A stretch of DNA of 6,826 bases, taken from the NCBI GenBank assembly GCA_003645915.1, contig QNDG01000080.1, forward strand, positions 1 to 6,826, given 5' to 3'. Position 1 is the stretch's first letter. Each line of letters opens with the position of its first letter. The notes under the pieces are model-generated. The model was not told the DNA's origin. It searched no databases and worked only from the letters and a program-made list of their open reading frames with translations. The position numbers and the translations under genes were made by a program. Of the stretch, positions 1 to 6,770 are shown one piece after another. The DNA is from Candidatus Zhuqueibacterota bacterium. GTDB taxonomy: Bacteria; Zhuqueibacterota; QNDG01.

Positions 1-720
1 ATTTGTCTCAATAGTAAAAACAACGTCTGAAAATTGCGTTATAGGGGACGTTAATTTATCAGTTATAGCTACAATCTTTATACCTCTATACTGAGCTGCT
101 TCAGCAGCTTCTATTGTTGAATATGAGTATGGAGGTAAACTGATAACCAATATAGCATCGTCTCTTTTTAAAGATATTATCTGTTCTTCAAAACTCATAA
201 CTCCATGAGTAAAAACTTTAGCCCTCATTGTAATTCTATTTAAATAAAACGCTGCAATTTCTGCTATAAAATATGATATACCTACTCCCATAGTATAAAT
301 ATTAGGCGCTGATACAAAAATTTTAACTGCTTTATTGAACAATTCCCTGTCGAACTTCTGTATAGTTGCCTGTATATTATTTACCTCATTCTGAGCCAGA
401 ATTGAAATAAAATGTGATTTTGCAGGTTCAGATTTCAAAGCTTCTTTGAATTTCTTCGTCGGACTTAAATCACTTCTGAGCTTATTGGATAATTCAGTCT
501 TTAATTCCAAAAAACCGTCGTATCCAAGTGATTGTGCTAACCTGACAATAGTAGACTTGCCGACTTTTAACTTATCAGCAAGTATTTCAATAGATGAGAA
601 AGCGAACTCTTCGGGATGATCTAATAAAAATTGTGCGATCTTTTTTTGATTTTTTGTAAGCTTATCAAATTTCTCAACAATAAGCTCTTTATAGTACAAT
701 AGAGTTGTCATTCTAACCAT
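1..720 (-). CDS. RpiR/MurR-family transcriptional regulator (HTH + SIS), C-terminus cut by window edge
   Basis: I translated this by hand from the minus strand: 240 residues run without a stop from ATG at 720 to the left edge. Family members are about 280-290 residues, so roughly 40-50 are missing. Residues 1-77 are the RpiR-type N-terminal DNA-binding domain, with the helix-turn-helix around 43-66 (SIEILADKLKVGKSTIVRLA). Residues about 125-240 are a SIS (sugar isomerase) fold: GVGISYF near 145-151, and LVISLPPYSYST near 191-202, followed by the usual RGIKIVAITD strand. The SIS domain in this family binds phosphorylated sugars, so the protein probably represses or activates the divergent operon in response to a sugar phosphate (inference). 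The start is uncertain: ATG at 720 lies only 3 bases from an AGGA (724-727), while a second in-frame ATG at 711 lies 12 bases from it. Family assignment is strong; the ligand is unknown. Confidence 0.93.
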   Translation of the reverse strand, partial: MVRMTTLLYYKELIVEKFDKLTKNQKKIAQFLLDHPEEFAFSSIEILADKLKVGKSTIVRLAQSLGYDGFLELKTELSNKLRSDLSPTKKFKEALKSEPAKSHFISILAQNEVNNIQATIQKFDRELFNKAVKIFVSAPNIYTMGVGISYFIAEIAAFYLNRITMRAKVFTHGVMSFEEQIISLKRDDAILVISLPPYSYSTIEAAEAAQYRGIKIVAITDKLTSPITQFSDVVFTIETN

Positions 721-736
721 TTATCCTATTTAATTA

Positions 737-748
737 ACTATAAATAGT
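737..748. repeat. Short inverted repeat ACTAT-AA-ATAGT upstream of the RpiR gene
   Basis: Two perfect 5-base arms flank a central AA, 17-28 bases upstream of the regulator's first ATG. Position and symmetry would suit an autoregulatory operator, but such short A/T-rich symmetry arises easily by chance in this region. Seen directly; function is a guess. Confidence 0.25.
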
Positions 749-892
749 ACAATCCTTCCTAAACCGACTAACATAACTTATACTTATTTTTATCGAAATT
801 ACATAATTATAGGATTAAGATTGTGACTACTATATCAATCGCTGCACAAGAAATATATAAAAAATTAAAGTATTTAAAAAGAAAAAAATACA

Positions 893-912
893 AACTTTTT
901 TTAAAAAAAGTT
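893..912. repeat. 20-base perfect palindrome AACTTTTTTTAAAAAAAGTT
   Basis: Seven T followed by seven A, bounded by AAC and GTT, form a perfect dyad without a spacer. An 11-base direct copy of the left side (AAACTTTTTTT) recurs at 995-1005. With no loop and almost no GC it is a poor terminator. It could be a protein-binding site, a bent A-tract, or a chance product of the A/T runs around it. Confidence 0.5.
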
Positions 913-964
913 CATTTACTATTCTTATCATACAAATCAAGCACCCCCTAAATAAGGTACGAAA

Positions 965-985
965 GGGTTTTTCATCAAAAAACCT
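965..985. repeat. Small hairpin, GGTTTTT / AAAAACC
   Basis: Arms at 966-972 and 978-984 (7 perfect pairs, plus a G-T pair at 965/985) enclose a 5-base loop. T runs begin only about 14 bases downstream on the plus strand, and no U-tract abuts the stem on either strand. It is therefore not a convincing intrinsic terminator, and its role is unknown. Confidence 0.35.
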
Positions 986-1182
986 CACTACTGAAAACTT
1001 TTTTTCATTTTTTTTGCTTTTTGAAATTTTACCCCTAACTTCATCTATATCAGCAACTAACAGTTCTTTTCCCAGAGATTTTTTAATTTTAATTTTTGAC
1101 TTTCGGGAAAAATATTATTATCTTTACCAGCAGTTCGGGCAATTTATTGATAATTGTACTAATCTGGAACAATAATAACCTG

Positions 1183-1204
1183 TTTTGAAATATTTTTTTC
1201 ACAA
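1183..1204. promoter_or_regulatory. Candidate operator: inverted repeat TTTTGAAA / TTTCACAA
   Basis: Two 8-base arms with a 6-base spacer match at 7 of 8 positions (TT-TGAAA in each arm read outward-in). The site lies just upstream of the best predicted -35 box. That is a reasonable place for a regulator such as the neighbouring RpiR protein to bind. Symmetry is seen directly; the link to the regulator is inference. Confidence 0.35.
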
Positions 1205-1216
1205 TGTAGTGCAAAA

Positions 1217-1244
1217 TTGAAAGGTTTCTATACTGCTATATAAA
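1217..1244 (+). promoter_or_regulatory. Candidate sigma-70-type promoter for the rightward operon
   Basis: A -35-like TTGAAA (1217-1222) is followed after 16 bases by a -10-like TATAAA (1239-1244). The predicted leader is about 95 bases. The gene's ribosome site AGGA (1334-1337) is 10 bases before the ATG. AT-rich DNA yields many such matches, so this is only the best of several weak candidates. Confidence 0.4.
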
Positions 1245-1347
1245 TACAAACATTAAAAAAGGAATTTATCGTCTTTGCTGGCTGGATATATATTTTTAAA
1301 ATTTATCATAACGTCAGCCTATTCATAAAGAACAGGAAACATTTACC

Positions 1348-3249
1348 ATGATAAAAAAAGAATTTTTAATTAAGGTATTTATACTTTCTTTCATGTGCTC
1401 AACCATTTCCGCTCAAATCGGAAGAGGTGTATTTATATGGCCGTCCACTTTTTTTGATTACGGCGGAATTGATAATGTTATTAGTAAAATGCGCGAAAAC
1501 AAAATAACCGATATCTATTTACTGGTTAAAGGAGAATCTGGCGCATCTCTTTTCCCTTCGGACTATACGTATAAAGACTTATACTATCAGTTATATAAAG
1601 TTACAACTAACGAATCAAAGAGAGAGAGATACTTAAATCTGTATAAGTTTATGTCTGACACCTCTCTTGCGAGAAAAATTATTAAGAAGGCTCATCAAAA
1701 AGGTATAAAAGTACATGCATGGTTTATGGTGTCAGCTGACAGATATTTTATACAAAAACATCCCGGAGCGGAAGTAGTACACATCCCAAAGCCCGATGTA
1801 AGTGAATTCCCCTACCCTGTTACTGATAATTCACATGTCAATCTTGCTTTCCCGAGTTATAAGAAATATTTCTTTTCTCTTGTAAGAAGGACTCTCACCC
1901 TTCCCTTTGACGGTTTAATGCTTGATAAAATCAGATATACAAGTCTGGTTTACACATGGGATAACATTCATTTGTCAAAAGCTTTACGTAATAAAATTAA
2001 TACTGATAAAGTACTGGAAAGTGCTTACAATACCTTTTACGGTAAAGAAGACAACAAGGAATTATTCATATACAAATACAGAGATGGTGACAATGATATC
2101 CGCAAGTGGATAGAAATAAAAAAAGCGGATGTTGAAGAATATGTCAAAGAAGCATCAAAAATAGCAAAAGATAATCATTTAATCCTCTCTGCAGCCTTTA
2201 TGCCCGAAGGAGCATACGACGAAAACTTTGCAGATGTAAATTACGCCCAAAACTACAAAGATCTTTCCATATACCTTGATTATATAGTAATTATGGCATA
2301 CGCCAAAGCTTTTAATCAACCCCCCACCTGGCTAAAAATGGTAATCGATAATGCAAAAAAGAGAAGCAGTTGTAAAATCTGGGCTGCAATTCAGGGGTAT
2401 AATGGTGCGGAACCGGAAATTGTTTTCGAACAAATAAAAAATGCAAGAATCTCCTCTCCTCAGGGTATTGCTGTTTTTCGATTCGGTGGTATGAATAAAA
2501 AGATGTGGGAAAGTTTTCGTTCAGGTTTTGATATCAATGTAAAAAAAATAATTAAATCCCAAAAAAAAGGAGTTATCTACATAGGTGGAGGTACAATCCG
2601 AAACTGCTGGCTCAAGTCTGCGTCTGCTCTGCTACAATCACAGGATATAATCCCTCTGTTGCTAAATGAGAAATATTTAACTGATTATAAAAATTATTCT
2701 GACATGAAATTTATCCTACTTCCAGGAGGCGGCGGATCAGCTGAAGCTAAAGCTCTCGGCAAAACCTGTTTAAAAAATATTGATCGGTTTGTTGCCTCAG
2801 GTGGAGGATATATAGGTATATGTGCCGGTGCATTCCTGCCAATTAAAGGATATTTCGGGAACCTGACAAAGTGGTTACAAATAATTAATGCTCAGCCAAT
2901 TGACGTTGACCATTGGAACCGCGGGAGTGGAAAAGTTCAGTTAGAAATAGTGCAGCAACATCCAATATTTAGGGGTATTAAGAGCAATAAATTCTATTTA
3001 AAGTACTATTCCGGACCCATTTTAGAACCCTCGGATTTAGAATTACCGCCGTACAAAGAATTAGCTGTATTCAGAACAGATTTTCATGAAAACAACGCTA
3101 CTCCCGGCGAAATGATTGGTAAATCTGCAGTTGTTGAGTCAAAATACGGCAAAGGGAGAGTGATACTTTTCAGCCCCCATCCTGAATTAACTCCGGGTAT
3201 GGAGAAATTATTGATAAATGCTGTCCATTATATTACTGGAGATAATTAA
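1348..3249 (+). CDS. Secreted glycoside-hydrolase-like (GHL10/DUF187-type) protein fused to a BPL_N/class I GATase-like domain
   Basis: This 633-residue protein starts with a signal peptide, residues 1-22, cleaved before Gln23 (SA|Q). Cys17 lacks a proper lipobox, so it is probably not a lipoprotein. Residues about 25-390 look like the TIM-barrel glycosyl-hydrolase-like 10 family: GVFIWPSTF at the start, AHQKGIKVHAWF (115-126), the diagnostic DGLMLDKIRY (188-197) with Asp188 and Asp193, and LDYIVIMAYA (310-319). Residues about 406-630 are a second domain of the biotin-protein-ligase N-terminal / glutamine-amidotransferase-like type: LLPGGGG (457-463), the nucleophile elbow GICAGA with Cys492, and SPHPE with His611 and Glu613. 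A full Cys-His-Glu triad is therefore present. It likely acts outside the cytoplasm on a glycan or glycoconjugate, but the substrate and the amidase-like domain's reaction are unknown. It heads the operon; the next gene starts 5 bases after its stop. Confidence 0.85.
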   Translation: MIKKEFLIKVFILSFMCSTISAQIGRGVFIWPSTFFDYGGIDNVISKMRENKITDIYLLVKGESGASLFPSDYTYKDLYYQLYKVTTNESKRERYLNLYKFMSDTSLARKIIKKAHQKGIKVHAWFMVSADRYFIQKHPGAEVVHIPKPDVSEFPYPVTDNSHVNLAFPSYKKYFFSLVRRTLTLPFDGLMLDKIRYTSLVYTWDNIHLSKALRNKINTDKVLESAYNTFYGKEDNKELFIYKYRDGDNDIRKWIEIKKADVEEYVKEASKIAKDNHLILSAAFMPEGAYDENFADVNYAQNYKDLSIYLDYIVIMAYAKAFNQPPTWLKMVIDNAKKRSSCKIWAAIQGYNGAEPEIVFEQIKNARISSPQGIAVFRFGGMNKKMWESFRSGFDINVKKIIKSQKKGVIYIGGGTIRNCWLKSASALLQSQDIIPLLLNEKYLTDYKNYSDMKFILLPGGGGSAEAKALGKTCLKNIDRFVASGGGYIGICAGAFLPIKGYFGNLTKWLQIINAQPIDVDHWNRGSGKVQLEIVQQHPIFRGIKSNKFYLKYYSGPILEPSDLELPPYKELAVFRTDFHENNATPGEMIGKSAVVESKYGKGRVILFSPHPELTPGMEKLLINAVHYITGDN

Positions 3250-3254
3250 TAGAT

Positions 3255-4169
3255 ATGGTAGTACGCGGACTAAACGGAGAAAATGAGATTAAAGATTTAT
3301 TGGGTTTTTACAAAAAATCATTTGTAAAAACCCCTATATCCTATTTTGAGAAAAGGATAAAAAATGATCCGTACTTAATACCTGCTGACATTCGTATCGC
3401 AGAGATTAAAGGAGAAATATCAAGTTCTATTACAGTTTACAGAAGAAAGATGTGGTGGAAGGGTGAGGTTATTGACTTCGGAGGAATAGGAAATGTAGCC
3501 ACTCTCCCGGATAAAAGAGGTCAGGGACTATCTTCGCAGCTAATGAATGATAGTGTAAAATACATGAAAGAGTTATCATTACCTATCTCGATACTTTTTA
3601 CAGGTATAAATAAGTTCTATGAGAAATTCAATTATTTTGTAATCCCCGCATATCAATTAAAATTGAAGATTGCGGATAACAATAACTCTGATTTCTCTGT
3701 CAGAGAATTCAGAGCAGAAGATATTACAAGAGTAATGGAAATTTATTATTACTTTAACAAAGAATTAAGAGGCCCTGTTTATAGGGATGCGGATTACTGG
3801 AAGGCCAATTTAGAATTCAGAGAAGAGAATGAAATTTTTCTGATTGCTGAAAAAAACGGTATAATAAAAGGATACATCAGGATAGTACCAGAGAACGAAA
3901 AAGGAGAGATCTGGGAATTTGCATATTCTGAAATCGAAGCATTTGTCGCACTATTAGACAAGTGTGCTAAAGTCCTGAGAAAACAAGAGATTAAGACCGC
4001 TGCGCTTTTCCCTAAAGATATTTTTAAGGACGCAGCACAATTTGATGTGTCTTATGAACCGTCTGCAATTGCAATGGCTTTAAATATTAATGATGACATA
4101 ATTGTTACCGGCCAGAAGTCAACACAAGAACCAGGGATTTACTGTTTTTGGTGGACTGACAATTTTTAA
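3255..4169 (+). CDS. GNAT-family acetyltransferase, Eis-like two-lobe type lacking the sterol-carrier-like domain
   Basis: This 304-residue protein is predicted cytoplasmic, with no signal peptide. Residues 1-138 form a GNAT domain: the acetyl-CoA pyrophosphate-binding loop is in LPDKRGQGLSSQLM (84-97), and FYEKFNYFVIP (121-131) is the usual strand carrying the Tyr that often acts as general acid. Residues about 147-275 look like a second, degenerate GNAT lobe; RGPVYRDADYW (172-182) resembles the G-x-x-x-R-x-x-x-x-W pattern of Eis-type proteins. Eis is about 400 residues with a C-terminal SCP2-like domain. Here that domain is absent and the chain ends in FWWTDNF. The expected activity is acetyl transfer from acetyl-CoA to an amine; the acceptor is unknown, perhaps an amino sugar given the context. 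Its ribosome site is weak (GGAGA at 3238-3242, 12 bases away), so translation is probably coupled to the upstream gene, whose stop is 5 bases before. Confidence 0.82.
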   Translation: MVVRGLNGENEIKDLLGFYKKSFVKTPISYFEKRIKNDPYLIPADIRIAEIKGEISSSITVYRRKMWWKGEVIDFGGIGNVATLPDKRGQGLSSQLMNDSVKYMKELSLPISILFTGINKFYEKFNYFVIPAYQLKLKIADNNNSDFSVREFRAEDITRVMEIYYYFNKELRGPVYRDADYWKANLEFREENEIFLIAEKNGIIKGYIRIVPENEKGEIWEFAYSEIEAFVALLDKCAKVLRKQEIKTAALFPKDIFKDAAQFDVSYEPSAIAMALNINDDIIVTGQKSTQEPGIYCFWWTDNF

Positions 4170-4179
4170 GGGATAACTT

Positions 4180-5439
4180 ATGATATTAGCTGGTACATAC
4201 AGTACTGACATAACGCCTAAATTACCCGTAGATTTAAATGGATACATTCTGAGATTCGGCGAAACAGAGGGCGTTCACGACCCACTATTGGCAAACTTCC
4301 TCTATCTAGATGCCTCGGACAAAAGGATACTTTTAATAAGCCTGGATATATTGACCATTAATAATGAACTGGCCGATCAATTAAGAACTCAATTATCAGC
4401 AGAATTAGAAATGGATAAAGACGGAATTCTTGTTGCTGCAATTCACACTCATTCGGCAGTAGGCAGTCCCTATTTAAGGAATGTTGGCAAAGAAAGCAAA
4501 GAGTGGCTTGAGGATTTCAGAAAAAAAATAATTAAAGGCAGTAAGATTGCTAAAGAGAGTGCCGTTTATGCGGAACTCGAAGCGTATCATGCTTTTTCCA
4601 GTGTTGCTGTTAACAGACGTAATCCTGATAGAGGCATAGATCCTAATACTCCATTTATCATTGTTAAGAATGAAGAAAAAATTCTTGCATGGTTAATTAA
4701 TTACAATTGCCACCCCGTATGCCTGAAAGAAGATAACCTGTTAATATCAGCTGACTATATATATTATTTACGAGAGTTCCTTTATAAAAAATTGAACAGT
4801 CGTTTTCCGGTCCTCTTTTTTAACGGAGGAAGCGGAGATATAGATCCTAAACGCCGCGGTTCCTTTGCTGAAGCACAATTAACAGGAGAAAAACTGGGAG
4901 AAGAGATATTATTAGCATACGAAGCCTATAAAGGTGAAAAATTAATACCTGATATTTTCTATCAGACCCAAAGCTTGGAAATACCTTATGCATGGTATCC
5001 TACACTAAAAGAAGCAGAAGAAAACCTAAAAAGACACAATGAACAATTAGAATCATCCGAGACAAAAGAGGATAAAAAAATCAATGGCGCTTTTCTTATA
5101 TGGGCAGAAGAAATCTTAGACAGAGTAAAGAACAGCCGTGTCCCAAAAGCGCTTAATACTGAAATACATTATATCAAACTGGGGAAAGTAACCTTTTTAG
5201 CGCTCCCCTTGGAGATATTTTCTTCAATATCGCTTAAAACCAGGAAGAAGATTAACAATCCTTTCTGCTTTATTGTGAGCTATGGAAACGGATATTCAGG
5301 ATATCTTGCTGATAAAGCTGCTTATCATGAAGGAGGTTACGAAGTAGAACAGTGGCATAAGTATGCAGGCATTTTGCCTCAAGTCTCAAACTCTGAAGAC
5401 ATATTCTTTGAAGCACTTGACAAATTAAGAGAGCAATAG
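4180..5439 (+). CDS. Neutral/alkaline non-lysosomal ceramidase-family hydrolase, short cytoplasmic form
   Basis: This 419-residue protein matches the N-terminal catalytic domain of the neutral ceramidase family: AGTYSTDITP (4-13), GVHDPLLANFLYLD (31-44), IHTHSA (88-93), NYNCHPV (174-180), ISADY (189-193), NGGSGDIDP (215-223), LPLEIF (343-348) and YGNGYSGYL (368-376). By analogy with bacterial ceramidase structures, His89 or His91, His178, Glu345 and a Tyr in 372-375 would hold the zinc, so the site looks intact. True ceramidases are secreted, about 650-700 residues long, with an immunoglobulin-like C-terminal domain. This one has no signal peptide and no such domain, so ceramide is an unlikely substrate. 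An amide or ester bond of a sugar derivative is a better guess (inference). A ribosome site AAGGGA (4168-4173) overlaps the previous stop codon, 6 bases from the ATG; the gap to the upstream gene is 10 bases. Confidence 0.85.
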   Translation: MILAGTYSTDITPKLPVDLNGYILRFGETEGVHDPLLANFLYLDASDKRILLISLDILTINNELADQLRTQLSAELEMDKDGILVAAIHTHSAVGSPYLRNVGKESKEWLEDFRKKIIKGSKIAKESAVYAELEAYHAFSSVAVNRRNPDRGIDPNTPFIIVKNEEKILAWLINYNCHPVCLKEDNLLISADYIYYLREFLYKKLNSRFPVLFFNGGSGDIDPKRRGSFAEAQLTGEKLGEEILLAYEAYKGEKLIPDIFYQTQSLEIPYAWYPTLKEAEENLKRHNEQLESSETKEDKKINGAFLIWAEEILDRVKNSRVPKALNTEIHYIKLGKVTFLALPLEIFSSISLKTRKKINNPFCFIVSYGNGYSGYLADKAAYHEGGYEVEQWHKYAGILPQVSNSEDIFFEALDKLREQ

Positions 5440-5521
5440 GATAAAAAAAGCAAAGTTAAATTAATTATATATATCTTTTAATATTTACAACTATTGTTAC
5501 TGAAATGTGAGGGGTTGATTT
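5440..5521 (+). other. 82-base gap inside the operon with a strong ribosome-binding site
   Basis: This is the longest gap in the rightward cluster and is very AT-rich, with an alternating TA run near 5466-5473. I found no hairpin with a T run that would serve as a terminator, and no promoter with well-spaced -35 and -10 boxes. It ends with GAGGGG (5509-5514), 7 bases before the aminotransferase ATG, which fixes that start. An internal promoter is possible but unproven. Confidence 0.5.
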
Positions 5522-6754
5522 ATGGCAAATCTTGCAATTAATGGGGGGAAACCTGTTCGAGAAAAACCATTTATTAAATGGCCGATTTTTAATGACAGAG
5601 AGAAGGAACTATTACTTAACGTACTTGAAAGCCATGATTGGGGAATAATTAGCGGGGATAAAAACAGAGAATTTGAGGAGAAATTCAGCAAGTTTCAAGA
5701 TGCTAAATATACTACTACGGTATGTAATGGTACTGTTGCTTTGCGTATCGCCTTGTTTGCTGCCGGTGTAGGCCCCGGAGATGAAGTAATAGTACCTTCA
5801 TACACATTTGTTGCCACTGCAACAACTGTAATTGAATCAAATGCTGTTCCCGTATTTGCTGATATAGATGAAAATAACTTTAATATTGACCCTAACAGTG
5901 TTGAACAACTTATTAACGAGCGTACAAAGGCTATAATGCCAGTTCATTTTGGCGGTGCCCCGGCAGATATGGACAAAATAATGGAAATTGCCAGAAAACA
6001 TAATTTAGTGGTTATAGAAGATGCTGCTCAAGCTCAGGGTAGTGAATGGCGCGGCAAAAAAGTAGGTACTATCGGCGATGCAGGGACATTCAGTTTTCAG
6101 TTAAGTAAGAATATGACTGCCGGCGAAGGTGGAGCAATTGTAACCAATGACAGTACTATTAATAACAAAATACGATCCTTTTACAACTGCGGCAGAAAAC
6201 CAAACAATCCCTGGTATTTACACTTTGAGATTGCAGGAAATTACAGAATAACTGAATTCCAGTCTGCTATCTTACTTGCTCAGTTAGAAAGAGAAGCAGA
6301 AAATATAGCTATCAGAAACAGAAATGCCAAATACCTTGATGAATTGTTATCAGGAATAGATGGAATCGAACCTATTATATATCCTGACCATGTAAAGAGC
6401 TCATATTATCTTTATATTTTCAAATACGACAAGAGTGCTTTTTCAGGTCTTCCGAAAGATAAATTTGTTTCAGCCCTAGGTGCCGAAGGTATTCCAGTAA
6501 TTGCTGGATACCCCTTCCCATTATATAAACAACCGATTTTTAAAGACAAAAAATTCTGGCCTAATGGTTGTCCTCTATCGTGTCATCTTTATAATGGTGA
6601 GATAGACTACACTGGGATCAACCATCCTATTTCTGAAAAAGCTTGCGAGACTGGTATATGGTTTCCTAATTTGGTTATGCACGGTAATAAAAGTGATATT
6701 GAGGATATAGCTGAAGCAATAGAAAAAATTAAGAAATACTCTGCAGAAATTTAA
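5522..6754 (+). CDS. DegT/DnrJ/EryC1/StrS-family PLP-dependent aminotransferase
   Basis: This 410-residue fold-type I PLP enzyme is full length for its family. Visible motifs are LAINGGKPVR at the N-terminus, CNGTVAL (68-74) for the cofactor phosphate, VPSYTFVATA (91-100), IEDAAQAQGS (165-174) with Asp167 and Gln170 that contact the pyridine ring, FSFQLSKNMTAGEGG with the Schiff-base Lys196, and YRITEFQSAI (241-250). The FSFQ-S-KN-TAGEGG form is close to the subgroup containing 3-amino-5-hydroxybenzoate synthase and aminocyclitol aminotransferases, but those functions cannot be assigned from this motif alone. It would transfer an amino group between glutamate or glutamine and a keto sugar or keto cyclitol. 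A Gfo/Idh-type dehydrogenase follows 16 bases later and could make or consume the keto group. The start is well supported by GAGGGG 7 bases upstream. Family certain; substrate unknown. Confidence 0.95.
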   Translation: MANLAINGGKPVREKPFIKWPIFNDREKELLLNVLESHDWGIISGDKNREFEEKFSKFQDAKYTTTVCNGTVALRIALFAAGVGPGDEVIVPSYTFVATATTVIESNAVPVFADIDENNFNIDPNSVEQLINERTKAIMPVHFGGAPADMDKIMEIARKHNLVVIEDAAQAQGSEWRGKKVGTIGDAGTFSFQLSKNMTAGEGGAIVTNDSTINNKIRSFYNCGRKPNNPWYLHFEIAGNYRITEFQSAILLAQLEREAENIAIRNRNAKYLDELLSGIDGIEPIIYPDHVKSSYYLYIFKYDKSAFSGLPKDKFVSALGAEGIPVIAGYPFPLYKQPIFKDKKFWPNGCPLSCHLYNGEIDYTGINHPISEKACETGIWFPNLVMHGNKSDIEDIAEAIEKIKKYSAEI

Positions 6755-6770
6755 AAAGGATTAGTGTACT

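Larger units (their letters stand above)
721..1347. other. 627-base AT-rich divergent intergenic control region
   Basis: No convincing coding sequence lies here on either strand; the ATGs I followed hit stops within a few codons. The stretch is very rich in A and T runs, especially 851-912 and 995-1020. It separates the leftward regulator from the rightward operon, so it should hold both promoters and any operators. The best rightward promoter is near 1217-1244. For the leftward gene, a TATAAT reads on the minus strand at 811-806, but I found no good -35 box at normal spacing. Individual repeats are listed separately. Positions 1021-1140 and 1245-1330 show nothing I can name. Confidence 0.7.

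Noticed and set aside
851..912. Phased A-tracts as intrinsically curved DNA
   Set aside because: The A runs are not spaced near 10-11 bases, so curvature cannot be claimed from reading alone.
965..985. Hairpin considered as an intrinsic terminator
   Set aside because: The stem is mostly A-T pairs, no T run abuts it, and no gene ends nearby on either strand.
1096..1124. TTGACT followed by TATTAT as a promoter
   Set aside because: The good -10-like boxes are only 11 or 14 bases away; at 17 bases the box is the poor TATCTT.
1348..1413. Lipoprotein signal with Cys17 as the lipid-modified residue
   Set aside because: The residue before Cys17 is Met, which does not fit a lipobox; cleavage at Ala22-Gln23 fits better.
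1922..2113. 63-residue open frame on the plus strand inside the first large gene
   Set aside because: It overlaps the well-supported 633-residue protein in another frame and its translation shows no recognisable domain; it is a shadow.
5497..5691. 64-residue open frame on the minus strand over the aminotransferase start
   Set aside because: It is antisense to a highly conserved N-terminus, is low in complexity, rich in Ser and Leu, and shows no domain.
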